Both the position numbers and the translations under genes were made by a program. A stretch of 35,434 bases of DNA from CALBLZ01 sp041917855 (GTDB lineage Bacteria > Patescibacteriota > UBA1384 > CAILIB01). Of the stretch, positions 15,696 through 23,802 are shown one piece after another (within the stretch, counting starts at the first letter, position 1; each line of letters begins with the position of its first letter). Below the pieces are notes generated by a model. It searched no databases. It was not told the DNA's origin and saw only the letters and a list, made by a program, of their open reading frames with translations. Location: NCBI GenBank assembly GCA_041917855.1, contig JAYRWT010000087.1, positions 1-35,434 on the forward strand, written 5' to 3'.

Positions 15696-15780
15696 ATTTT
15701 AGGACCACACTGGCACCTGCACATGCCCACTATAGCTCAGCACTGCAGTTCTAACGTCGTACGCTATTCGCCGCCAAGAT

Positions 15781-15808
15781 AAAAGGTCAACCCTTGGGTT
15801 GACCTTTT
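15781..15808. terminator. Bidirectional terminator
   Basis: AAAAGGTCAACCC at 15781-15793 and GGGTTGACCTTTT at 15796-15808 form a perfect 13-bp stem with a TT centre. It has A and T flanks on either side, so it can end both the island operon (+) and the TMEM175-like gene (-). Confidence 0.88.
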
Positions 15809-15836
15809 CTGCTACAAAAAGCAGCTGACTCTGCAA

Positions 15837-16418
15837 TTACGCCTCATGCACACTTGGCTCCAGCCTTCTATCTGGCACAACCCAAACCACCGCCACACAG
15901 GCCAGCATTACTAATGAAGCAATCGGGTGCCAAAAACTTAGCACAACGGCCAGCGCATACATGAGCTCAGACACTATACCTTTCTTGTCGCGACCAATCC
16001 GTTGCACGTGCGCACTCATAGGGTTAGCTCGCATAATACTCTGCGTCAGCATGTAGTAGGCAAGCCCAGCAAATAGACCAACTGTGGAGTACAAAAGCAC
16101 AGGACCTTGCTCTAAGAAGTTACTCCCCTGTCCAACCCAGGCGGTAGCTACCGGCACTAAGGACAGCCAAAAAAGTAAATGTAAATTCGCCCACATGATT
16201 GTGCCGTTCACCACCTTACTAGCGCGGAGTAGGTGGTGATGATTGTTCCAGTAAATAGCCAGGATAATGAAGCTAAATAAATAGGCAGTTAGGGCCGGAA
16301 TGTTCTCAACCCAAGCTGAGATGTCTGCTCCATGTGGCGGGTGAATCTCCAGAATCATAATGGTGATGATAATGGCGAGCACGCCATCACTAAATGCTTC
16401 GATACGAGAGGTGACCAT
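15837..16418 (-). CDS. TMEM175-family (DUF1211) putative potassium channel
   Basis: A 193-residue membrane protein with about six spans. The N-terminal helix carries the family signature R-x-E-A-F-S-D-G-V-x-A-I-x-x-T, followed by MILEIHPP. In bacteria these proteins form tetrameric potassium-selective channels with the pore lined by that first helix. The second half, including the LSFWHP segment, fits the last spans. It is a single gene in convergent orientation with the island and separated from it by a terminator. Channel function is inferred from the family. Confidence 0.85.
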   Translation of the reverse strand: MVTSRIEAFSDGVLAIIITIMILEIHPPHGADISAWVENIPALTAYLFSFIILAIYWNNHHHLLRASKVVNGTIMWANLHLLFWLSLVPVATAWVGQGSNFLEQGPVLLYSTVGLFAGLAYYMLTQSIMRANPMSAHVQRIGRDKKGIVSELMYALAVVLSFWHPIASLVMLACVAVVWVVPDRRLEPSVHEA

Positions 16419-16575
16419 AATTAGTTGTTACGCTTAGTTAGAGCTTCTCTGGATTTAGTCTAGCAGCAGCTTAGTCACACGTCTGCTCACCAGCTATTCA
16501 GCAGGCTTGTATACGTGCGGCTGAGCTTTGGCTACCATAAACTAACGCGTGAAAAGATAGATCTCAAGTAATAGT

Positions 16576-17166
16576 ATGGATCAGTATATAGAGCACGTTG
16601 TGCTCGTAAATGAACTCAACCAGATTATAGGCACAACCGAAAAGCAAGCCGTGCATAGCCAAACTACCCCACTTCACCGTGGGTTCTCCGTGTTTATTTT
16701 TAACCCTGCAGGCGAAGTCCTCCTACAGCAGCGCAGTAGCACTAAGAAAACCTGGCCGCTGGTTTGGGCAGGTAGCTGCTGCGGACACCCCCAGCTCAAT
16801 GAATCAGACGAGCAGGCAATCCGTAGACGGGTCAGTTATGAGCTGGGAATAAATTCTCTCTTCGATTTACTACCTATACTCCCTCATTTTCGTTACCAGT
16901 GCATGCGCGATGGCATTATGGAAAATGAGATTTGCCCTGTTTGGGTAGCGCGCACTAACCAATCACCCCAGCCAAATTCAGCAGAAGTTGCCGATTTTGA
17001 ATGGCTGCACTGGGATGAGCTTTGTGAGCGTATCCAAACGCAGCCAGGGTTTTACGCTGAGTGGTGCGAAGAAGAAGTGGGGCTGCTCAGTCAAGAAAAA
17101 AGCTTTCACGAGTACTGTGGACTACAACCATCAGGCAGTATTCACCCTGCCCTAGCTGAGCACTAG
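16576..17166 (+). CDS. idi: Isopentenyl-diphosphate delta-isomerase, type 1
   Basis: A 196-residue Nudix-fold enzyme that follows E. coli Idi nearly along its length. His27 and His34, the catalytic Cys69 in SCCGHP, His71, and the Glu116/Glu118 pair in MENEICP correspond to the known metal and catalytic residues; KTWPLVWAGS and RRRVSYELGI complete the pattern. It interconverts isopentenyl and dimethylallyl diphosphate, the two isoprenoid units. No other isoprenoid gene is nearby. No ribosome site is visible upstream of the ATG. Confidence 0.94.
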   Translation: MDQYIEHVVLVNELNQIIGTTEKQAVHSQTTPLHRGFSVFIFNPAGEVLLQQRSSTKKTWPLVWAGSCCGHPQLNESDEQAIRRRVSYELGINSLFDLLPILPHFRYQCMRDGIMENEICPVWVARTNQSPQPNSAEVADFEWLHWDELCERIQTQPGFYAEWCEEEVGLLSQEKSFHEYCGLQPSGSIHPALAEH

Positions 17167-17175
17167 GATGCACGA

Positions 17176-18456
17176 TTAATGCGCCATTACAGGCGCATCG
17201 CCTGCACTAACTGGAGTAGATTTGTACTTAAAGAAGGCGTTAAAGAAGATCGCAGCTAGCAGCATAACTACAGAGGCCACAATCAGTGGGGTAGTGGCAC
17301 CAATAGTACCAGCAATAAATCCTGACAACACTGCTGGAATGGTCTGGGCCAGAGCTTGCACGCTGGAGTTAATACCAAGTACTTCACCCTGCTCGCCTGG
17401 GCCAGCTGACTTACTAACTAGGGCGGTAATATTTGCTTGGGTCAAACCATTGGCAATCGCAAAGAAGGGGGCAATTACAAACAAGATCCAAGAAGTATGG
17501 ATGAAGTAGTAGGAGAGTACACAGAGCGCTGTAAACGGCAGCGCATAGCGGGCAATCTGGAACTCGTTGTACTTGCCAGCGAGTCTGCGCGTTACTACAG
17601 CCTGGGCAAAGGCAATCCATAGACCAATCCAAGAAAAGTAGTCGCCTACATTGCTCTGGGTAAAACTAAAGCGGGTGATCATAAACACCGCAGCAAAGGT
17701 GGTAAAGAAGGTAAACCCACCCTGAAACAGGAAAGAGGTAGTAAAAATAGTGCGCAGGTTAACTGAGCGAAAGGCGCGAGCAATATTCTGAAATGACTGA
17801 GCAAGGTGCAACCTAACAATATCTTTCTTATCCTTGAGCGTTTCTGGTAGATACAGCAACACGGCAATCAGGTTAATGGTGCCAAGCGCAGCTGCAAACC
17901 AGAATGGTGTAGCCGCGTTAAACCAAGGCACAACACTAGGGTCCGCAAGCTTTCCACCTATGTACGGGCCAATAATGAACCCAAGGCCAAAGGCGGCACC
18001 GATCATGCCAAAATTCTTTGCTCGATCTTCAGGTTTAGTAATGTCGGCTATCACGGCTTGTGCCACCGAAATATTACCGCCGGTTATGCCATCGGCGAAG
18101 CGCGAGATAAAGAGTAGCGGCAAGTTTTTGGTTAGGATGGCGATGGCAAACACCACGTAAGAAATAGCCGTGCCCGATAAACACCAAGCCAGCACCTTTC
18201 GCCGACCAAACCTATCCGAAAGCTCTCCTAAGATTGGGTTAGCCAAAAACTGACCAAAGGCGTAAATACCAATCAGAAAACCAAGTAGTATATAGCCGGT
18301 TTTTAGGGTATATCCCGCAGGCAGCAAAAATTCTGGCGAGAGCGGGTTGGCAAGCAGTTGCGGAATGACTGGAATAAGAATGCCAAAGCCCAGCAAATCA
18401 AAAAAGACTATTAAGAACACAATTGCCAAGGGACTCAGTGAAAATTTCTTACGCAT
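17176..18456 (-). CDS. MFS transporter, TetA/DHA1-like
   Basis: A 426-residue protein with about 12 membrane helices. The signature between helices 2 and 3 is clear: GELSDRFGRRKVLAW, with GILIPVIP in helix 1 and GFIIGPYIGG in helix 5, as in the TetA/DHA1 drug-proton antiporters. The substrate cannot be told. ATG 18456 begins MRKKFSLSPLAIVF; a GTG at 18501 would add 15 residues of non-membrane sequence. GAGGAG lies about 16 nt upstream of the ATG, which is too far to decide the point. It converges on idi. Confidence 0.9.
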   Translation of the reverse strand: MRKKFSLSPLAIVFLIVFFDLLGFGILIPVIPQLLANPLSPEFLLPAGYTLKTGYILLGFLIGIYAFGQFLANPILGELSDRFGRRKVLAWCLSGTAISYVVFAIAILTKNLPLLFISRFADGITGGNISVAQAVIADITKPEDRAKNFGMIGAAFGLGFIIGPYIGGKLADPSVVPWFNAATPFWFAAALGTINLIAVLLYLPETLKDKKDIVRLHLAQSFQNIARAFRSVNLRTIFTTSFLFQGGFTFFTTFAAVFMITRFSFTQSNVGDYFSWIGLWIAFAQAVVTRRLAGKYNEFQIARYALPFTALCVLSYYFIHTSWILFVIAPFFAIANGLTQANITALVSKSAGPGEQGEVLGINSSVQALAQTIPAVLSGFIAGTIGATTPLIVASVVMLLAAIFFNAFFKYKSTPVSAGDAPVMAH

Positions 18457-18570
18457 GGTTATGGTTACTTTTCTCCTCGTGCAGCATATTGCTGGGTACA
18501 CCCTGCCATAGTATCAGAAAGGTTGTTGCCTCACTATTAACCTGGGGCGTACACTAAATGTACTTAGCAC

Positions 18571-18576
18571 TAAGCT
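18571..18576 (+). promoter_or_regulatory. -10-like box before the small membrane protein
   Basis: TAAGCT, ending 6 nt before ATG 18583. A weak match, listed because the spacing equals that of the other leaderless starts here. Confidence 0.35.
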
Positions 18577-18582
18577 TTTTCT

Positions 18583-18930
18583 ATGAATATTGAAATGATG
18601 GTTCTCCTGCTCGTTCTTCTTGCAGTAGTGATCTACTTTTGGCGCACCAGTTTTAAGTATGTGATCGTGGGAGGCCTGCTTGGCCTAGTCAGTGCGGTTT
18701 CTTACTACTACATTACTGTACTCTTGGCGAGCGACAATGTAATACCAATGCCGGTCTTTCCAACAAATACGACTACTGGTTCAGAGGTATACACTTCTGG
18801 CATATTCATGCTAATTATCACCTACGGGCTCGTTTCTGGTGCATTGGGTTTACTAGTTGAGTTAGGTCTTACTGCCTGGAACGGCATTCAAAACCACACA
18901 GTAACCCCAAGCAAGAAGAAAAAGAAGTAG
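18583..18930 (+). CDS. Small membrane protein, unknown
   Basis: A 115-residue protein with about three membrane helices (near 5-21, 28-50 and 73-97) and a lysine-rich C-terminal end (TPSKKKKK) that should face the cytoplasm. I do not recognise a family. The middle loop (ASDNVIPMPVFPTNTTTGSE) would be outside. No Shine-Dalgarno is seen; a weak -10 lies 6 nt upstream. A strong terminator follows, so it is transcribed alone. Confidence 0.65.
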   Translation: MNIEMMVLLLVLLAVVIYFWRTSFKYVIVGGLLGLVSAVSYYYITVLLASDNVIPMPVFPTNTTTGSEVYTSGIFMLIITYGLVSGALGLLVELGLTAWNGIQNHTVTPSKKKKK

Positions 18931-18952
18931 ATCAACCTTGCTTTTGCCACCC

Positions 18953-18979
18953 AAAAACGCGGCGCTGCCGCGTTTTTTT
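18953..18979 (+). terminator. Intrinsic terminator
   Basis: AAAAACGCGGC and GCCGCGTTTTT pair around GCT, followed by further T (seven in all at 18973-18979). It is a classical terminator for the small membrane protein gene and also has an A-tract for the other strand. Confidence 0.92.
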
Positions 18980-18993
18980 GCGAGATTATCTGC

Positions 18994-18999
18994 TAAACT
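18994..18999 (+). promoter_or_regulatory. -10 box, leaderless start of the DUF1801 gene
   Basis: TAAACT ends exactly 6 nt before ATG 19006, directly after the preceding terminator. No Shine-Dalgarno fits between. Confidence 0.55.
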
Positions 19000-19005
19000 A
19001 ACATT

Positions 19006-19350
19006 ATGCATGCTGCCGTAGCCGAATACTTTGGCAGTCTTCCCTCTCCCCAGCGTCAGATTGCGCACGCGCTGCACGATATTATCGTTCGACACTTCCC
19101 TACCTGGAAGCCAAAAATTAAGTGGGGCAACCCACAGTACGGCCCCGATAACAAGGACTTGTGCTACATTTTTGCTGCGAAAGACCATGTGAATCTTGGC
19201 TTTAGCTTTGGTAGTCATTTAAACGACACAAAGGGACGCGTTGAAGGTACGGGTAAAAACCTGCGTCATATTAAGGTGAAAAGCATTGCCGAAATTGATG
19301 AGCCATACTTTGTCGATCTACTCCTACAACTAGACGCTATCGCCCTATGA
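19006..19350 (+). CDS. DUF1801 (YdhG-like) protein
   Basis: A 114-residue protein. The line HALHDIIVRHFPTWKPKIKWGNPQYG, with WKPKIKWGNPQY at its core, and the later VNLGFSFGSHL are typical of DUF1801 proteins, small cytoplasmic proteins of unknown function with a barrel-like fold. The gene starts at a leaderless promoter and shares an ATGA overlap with msrB, so the two form an operon, which might point to a role near oxidative repair (inference). Confidence 0.85.
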   Translation: MHAAVAEYFGSLPSPQRQIAHALHDIIVRHFPTWKPKIKWGNPQYGPDNKDLCYIFAAKDHVNLGFSFGSHLNDTKGRVEGTGKNLRHIKVKSIAEIDEPYFVDLLLQLDAIAL

Positions 19351-19754
19351 TTGAACGCATAGAAAAAACCGAAACAGAGTGGAAGACTCTCTTAACCGAA
19401 GAGCAGTTTAGGGTGGCGCGGCAAGGTGGCACAGAACCTGCATTCGATAACACCTACTGGGATAACCACGCTGACGGCGAGTATCGCTGTATCTGCTGCG
19501 ACCTGCCACTTTTTACCAGTCAAGCAAAATTTGACTCAGGTACGGGATGGCCAAGCTTTTTTGCCCCTATAGCTGAAGATGTTGTGGAAGTAGAGGGAGA
19601 CACATCATTCGGCATGGTTAGGGACGAAGTGGTGTGCGCTCGTTGCCATGCGCACCTCGGTCATGTCTTCCCAGACGGCCCAAAACCAACTGGCTTGCGT
19701 TACTGCATGAACTCAGCAGCGCTTAGTTTTTACCCAGATACTCGCAGTCAGTAA
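19347..19754 (+). CDS. msrB: Peptide methionine-(R)-sulfoxide reductase
   Basis: A 135-residue MsrB. Structural zinc pairs are Cys48/Cys51 in YRCICCDLPLF and Cys97/Cys100 in VVCARCHAHLGH; the catalytic residue is Cys120 in LRYCMNS, and SGTGWPSFF is present. It reduces the R form of methionine sulfoxide in proteins, with thioredoxin as usual electron donor. No signal peptide, hence cytoplasmic. The extra Cys50 next to the zinc pair is a small oddity. It overlaps the DUF1801 gene by ATGA. Confidence 0.96.
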   Translation: MIERIEKTETEWKTLLTEEQFRVARQGGTEPAFDNTYWDNHADGEYRCICCDLPLFTSQAKFDSGTGWPSFFAPIAEDVVEVEGDTSFGMVRDEVVCARCHAHLGHVFPDGPKPTGLRYCMNSAALSFYPDTRSQ

Positions 19755-19765
19755 GCCGGGCCGCT

Positions 19766-19978
19766 ATGATCGCAACACAGAAAGAAAAAACATTTGCAGG
19801 ACTTTTGGCGCTGCTCGCTGCTGCAATCATTGGTATTGTCGCTTGGCTAGCCGGCAGCTCACCCTCACGCATTACGGGCTACGATGATTGTGTGGCACGG
19901 GGAGGTCGCGCTCTAGAAACATATCCCGAACAGTGTGTTGCGCCAGACGGCACTGGCTTTACCCGACCAATCAAGTAA
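19766..19978 (+). CDS. Single-span protein with YPEQC-type cysteine motif
   Basis: A 70-residue protein: one membrane helix (about 10-29), then a short outer domain with Cys42 in GYDDCVARGG and Cys57 in TYPEQCVAPDGTGF. This C...YPEQC pattern is found in many small anchored bacterial proteins of unknown role, and the two cysteines probably form a disulfide outside the cell. It begins 11 nt after msrB and probably belongs to the same operon. Confidence 0.7.
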   Translation: MIATQKEKTFAGLLALLAAAIIGIVAWLAGSSPSRITGYDDCVARGGRALETYPEQCVAPDGTGFTRPIK

Positions 19979-19982
19979 AAAT

Positions 19983-21896
19983 CTACCGGTTGATGGCAAA
20001 AAGTCGCCACTGCCCATCGGCTGTGGCTGCAACCAACTTGCCGTTTACCCTATAGAATGACTCGTTAAAGGCCATACCTTTTTCTTCGTAACGTGCTACT
20101 GCTATGTAGCTAACATTGTATTTTTTAAAGAGCGCTTGTGCTTGGGTTGTACCTTGGAACATTGCTCGTATATCTCTTTCGCGAGGGGTGTAGTCTATGC
20201 CATATGACCAGAGCCAGCCCGGATAGCCCATGACAATAGTTCGCCCTGCAAGCATAGATACGGGATGATTATGGTTTGAACTGGTGAGAATTACTGCATC
20301 TGCGGGGGTAGTATCACGTACCATCTGCGCAAAGGCGATGTCGTCAGTGCTCGCTAGTACGTACTGCACGTTAAGCTCGCGAATTATTGCGAGCATTCCA
20401 GATGCTGTACTAATAATCACAGCTGCGGTAACTCCTACTAGAGACAGGTAACGCCATACTCCCTTACTCCTAACGATAAGCTGCCAGAGTAACCAAGCAA
20501 AAAAGATATTCCCAATCCAAAAAACCCAGCTGAGAAACTTCATGTTATCCCAATCATTCGGCTGGAAGATATAGAGGTTACACGCAACAAAAAGGCCCAG
20601 GGCGATTAACGATGCTACTTTTAGAAAATCATTCAGCTTTGCCCTAGCCGCAATAACGGGAGCAGCGATAATACAAAGCGCGAGTAATCCGCTATTACGC
20701 AGCCAGAATAGCCACCCCGGCCACTCCTTAGCCATCCACCAGGCGTGAGGACGAGCAAAGCCTGCATTATAGGTTGTGGATAACTGCCAGTAGAGTTGCG
20801 GTAGTGCTAAAACCAAGGCTATACAGGCCACATACCCCCATTGGTTCTTGAGGTTTTTCTGCAAAACTGCCGTATGTAGCCACATGCCTGTAACTAGCGC
20901 AAAACCTACAAAAAAACTGTGAGTGTGGATAAGTGGAAGCAGGCCGAGCAGTACACCAGACGTCCAGGTAAGTAGAGGTCGCTTAGGGGTAAGTTGAAGC
21001 AAAATAATAAATAGTAGCCCCATCACCGCAAAACCAGCCAGGTAGCTGCGTTGCGGCAGTAGGTGTGAGGTCAAGAAATCTACAACCCTGAGCTCTGCGG
21101 TACCAAACTGTTCGGGCAGCTGCGAGTAATCGTACTTGGTAATTACACTTAAAAGTGACGCACCAGGACTGCTGCGCAGTTCCTGTAGAAAATAGCTAAC
21201 CCCCATCACTGAAGCTGTACCAAGTACCAGCCAGAGATGCAGCAACCCAACTACCGCACTCGAGCAGAGTCGGCGAACGACATTGTAGCTAAGCAGTAGG
21301 CCGGCAGTGAGGAGCACGATACCAGGCGCACCAAGGGCCATTTGAAAACCACCTCCTAGTCGCAGCAGCTCTCCAGAAAAAAAGTCGGTTAAAAACGGGT
21401 AGCTCAGTGCTTGTCCCGGGAAAATTGGGAACTGCAGGTTAAGCGTTTGTATCTGTGAAAAGTGACTGGCAAGCGTGCTGTGCAGTGCCAAGTCTGCCCA
21501 TGTATAGCCGCCGCTATACCATCCGCCACTACCTGGCACAAAACTATGTGTATACATCAGCCAAGCCCCTAAGAGCACGAGTACCCCTAGAACAAGCGTT
21601 TCTGCAAGCCAAAGCTTAAGGCTGTGGTTAGGTGACACTATGTGTAGTGCAATGTTACCCACACGCCAGCGCCACACCCCCATACTCACAAAGGTGAGTG
21701 CCAGAATACCGGAGATTGCTAGACCAATCTGCATACCAAACATAAGGCTACAGATAAAACTAAGCCATGAGCCGAAGGTAATACCCAGTACCGCACCGCC
21801 AGCAATTACCTCCATACGGCGCAGGCTAAGCGGTAGATGAACGAGTACGGCCACACCAGCAAGTAGCCAGGCCAGCAAGAAAATATACGCAACCAT
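19983..21896 (-). CDS. Large polytopic membrane protein, GT-C glycosyltransferase-like
   Basis: A 637-residue protein with some 12 or more membrane helices. A long first outer loop (YSGGYTWADLALHSTLASHF) with Asp, and a soluble C-terminal part (TTPADAVILTSSNHNHPVSMLAG, then QALFKKYNVSYIAVARYEEKG) fit the general plan of GT-C fold enzymes that use lipid-linked sugars, and of the related uncharacterised membrane proteins common in CPR genomes. No known family signature is decisive, so activity is a guess. TATACT lies 7 nt before the ATG. It is a single gene converging on the msrB operon. Confidence 0.6.
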   Translation of the reverse strand: MVAYIFLLAWLLAGVAVLVHLPLSLRRMEVIAGGAVLGITFGSWLSFICSLMFGMQIGLAISGILALTFVSMGVWRWRVGNIALHIVSPNHSLKLWLAETLVLGVLVLLGAWLMYTHSFVPGSGGWYSGGYTWADLALHSTLASHFSQIQTLNLQFPIFPGQALSYPFLTDFFSGELLRLGGGFQMALGAPGIVLLTAGLLLSYNVVRRLCSSAVVGLLHLWLVLGTASVMGVSYFLQELRSSPGASLLSVITKYDYSQLPEQFGTAELRVVDFLTSHLLPQRSYLAGFAVMGLLFIILLQLTPKRPLLTWTSGVLLGLLPLIHTHSFFVGFALVTGMWLHTAVLQKNLKNQWGYVACIALVLALPQLYWQLSTTYNAGFARPHAWWMAKEWPGWLFWLRNSGLLALCIIAAPVIAARAKLNDFLKVASLIALGLFVACNLYIFQPNDWDNMKFLSWVFWIGNIFFAWLLWQLIVRSKGVWRYLSLVGVTAAVIISTASGMLAIIRELNVQYVLASTDDIAFAQMVRDTTPADAVILTSSNHNHPVSMLAGRTIVMGYPGWLWSYGIDYTPRERDIRAMFQGTTQAQALFKKYNVSYIAVARYEEKGMAFNESFYRVNGKLVAATADGQWRLFAINR

Positions 21897-21903
21897 TACA
21901 ATA

Positions 21904-21909
21904 AGTATA
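21904..21909 (-). promoter_or_regulatory. -10 box of the GT-C-like gene
   Basis: TATACT on the - strand, ending 7 nt before ATG 21896; no Shine-Dalgarno. Near-leaderless start. It is divergent from the dnaG promoter. Confidence 0.55.
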
Positions 21910-21926
21910 CGGCAGCCAAAACTAAC

Positions 21927-21955
21927 GTGACAGCACCGGCAAAAACATATACGGT
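21927..21955 (+). promoter_or_regulatory. Possible dnaG promoter, leaderless
   Basis: GTGACA at 21927-21932 (five of six bases of the -35 consensus), a 17-bp spacer, and a weak -10 TACGGT at 21950-21955 ending 6 nt before ATG 21962. Confidence 0.45.
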
Positions 21956-21961
21956 GAGCAT

Positions 21962-23764
21962 ATGAGTGTTGACCGCACCAAGCTACCAGAAGAGATTAAA
22001 GCACGCCTTACTATAGAGGAGGTGATTGGTAGCTACGTGCCGCTTAAAAAGATGGGTCGTGTGTACAAGGGTCTCTGCCCGTTTCATACCGAAAAGACCC
22101 CTTCATTTACGGTTAATCCTGAGCGCGGCATTTTTAAGTGCTTTGGCTGTGGCGAGGGTGGCGACATGTTCGACTTTATTCAAAAGCTTGAGGGGTTGAA
22201 CTTTCCCGAATCTGTTGAGCTGTTGGCGCGCCGTGCCGGCCTAGAGGTACCAGAATGGAAGCCGGGCACTGGCGGTATCCCCAAGCAAGAGGGGCCAAGT
22301 AAGGTTCGCTTATTCTCACTTAATAGCGATATAGCTGATTTCTGGCATGCAATCCTAACCAAGCACCCAAAGGCAGAGTCCGCCCGTGAATATCTGCGTG
22401 GTCGTGGTCTTACCGATCAGAGCATTACCGATTTTAAAATAGGTTACGCCCCGTATGGCTCTGCAACTCGAGAACAGCTCAGTAAGCAACAGTTTAGCCA
22501 GCAAGAGGTACTGGCAGCGGGCGATCCTACTAAATTTCAAGATAGAATCACCTTCCCCATCTCCGATATCACCGGTAAGGTTGTTGCTTTTACCGGCCGA
22601 CTCCTGGAGCACAGTACTGACAGCAGCGATCCTAATAAAAGTCGTCAGCACACTGCCAGTGCAAGTGCTGGCCGCGGGCCAAAATACTGGAATACTCCAG
22701 AAACTCCCCTCTTTGTAAAAAGCCGAACAGTATATGCTCTGCATCTAGCTAAGCATGCCATCCAAGACGCAGGTCTCGCGATTTTGGCAGAGGGGCAGAT
22801 GGATGTAGTTATGCTACATCAAGCCGGGTATCGCAATGCGGTTGCTTCTTCTGGTACTGCCCTAACCCCAGAACAGCTGCGCTTAATCAGTAGATTTACC
22901 CAAGCCATAGCCTTTGCCTACGACGCAGACAAAGCCGGACAAGAAGCCACTCGGCGTGGCTTAGAACTTGCGGTTGCCGCTGAGCTCACCCCCTATGTCA
23001 TTGCCATCCCTAACGGCAAGGATCCAGCCGACTGTATTCAAAACGATCCAAAAATTTGGGAACAGGCCCTGCAGCATAAGCTGTACTACATGGACTGGCT
23101 AATTAGGCGCTCGCTTCCAGAAGGAATCTCGTCTCTTTCACCCGAAAATAAACGGATGGCCGCCCGTGAGCTTGTTACCTGGCTCGATAAAATGAATGAC
23201 CCAACCGAGAAAGCTGAGTGGTACCGCAAAGTTGCCGCCCATTTGCAAACCGAGGAAGAGAATTTGCATGAGCTTAGCCGGCGCCTCCAAAAGCCTGGTT
23301 CGAGTTTAGTTGGGTCCACCAAGGTGGATACGGCGCCTGATGTGATTGCACGGCCACAGCCACGCTCGGAAACATCCCTGCAAAGCCTGACAGAAACTGC
23401 CCTGGCAATCATCTACTCCTTTCCAGAAGTCCGTGCGCACCTTGGCGAGCAGCTGGCCAACTTACCCGATGGCAGCGGACCATTCCAAGCATCACTCGAG
23501 AAGTGGCTCGAGCGTGATACTCTAACAGAGGCGGAGCATACTGCGCTTGCCCTGGCGGCCGAAGAGCGCCTGCAGCCCTACTCCGACCAAGATGCGTCTA
23601 GTACCTGGGCATTGAGCGAAGCTTCTGTTATACTTCATCGCATACGGGAGCAACAGCGCGAAAAAGAAAAACAGCGCATCGCCGAGGCCATCCAGCGCGC
23701 ACAGACCCTGGGACAGGCCGATGAGGTTAAAAAGCTCTTCCAAGAACTGCAGAATCTGGTATAG
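21962..23764 (+). CDS. dnaG: DNA primase
   Basis: A 600-residue bacterial primase that makes RNA primers at the replication fork. The N-terminal zinc site is Cys39, His42, Cys60 and Cys63 (CPFH...CFGC). The catalytic core has the TOPRIM acidic residues: Glu near 277 in LAEGQMDVV and the Asp pair near 321-323 in YDADKAGQ. The C-terminal part, which normally binds DnaB helicase, is divergent and ends in a charged helix. It stands 38 nt upstream of rpoD, the classical dnaG-rpoD order. Confidence 0.96.
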   Translation: MSVDRTKLPEEIKARLTIEEVIGSYVPLKKMGRVYKGLCPFHTEKTPSFTVNPERGIFKCFGCGEGGDMFDFIQKLEGLNFPESVELLARRAGLEVPEWKPGTGGIPKQEGPSKVRLFSLNSDIADFWHAILTKHPKAESAREYLRGRGLTDQSITDFKIGYAPYGSATREQLSKQQFSQQEVLAAGDPTKFQDRITFPISDITGKVVAFTGRLLEHSTDSSDPNKSRQHTASASAGRGPKYWNTPETPLFVKSRTVYALHLAKHAIQDAGLAILAEGQMDVVMLHQAGYRNAVASSGTALTPEQLRLISRFTQAIAFAYDADKAGQEATRRGLELAVAAELTPYVIAIPNGKDPADCIQNDPKIWEQALQHKLYYMDWLIRRSLPEGISSLSPENKRMAARELVTWLDKMNDPTEKAEWYRKVAAHLQTEEENLHELSRRLQKPGSSLVGSTKVDTAPDVIARPQPRSETSLQSLTETALAIIYSFPEVRAHLGEQLANLPDGSGPFQASLEKWLERDTLTEAEHTALALAAEERLQPYSDQDASSTWALSEASVILHRIREQQREKEKQRIAEAIQRAQTLGQADEVKKLFQELQNLV

Positions 23765-23802
23765 TTTACCTACTTGAGCCACGTCTCTAATTTTTTGCGT
23801 GT

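Noticed and set aside
17179..17198. ATGCGCC/GGCGCAT hairpin between idi and the MFS gene
   Set aside because: The stem is 7 bp, lies in the last codons of the MFS gene and has no T-tract, so it is not supported as a terminator.
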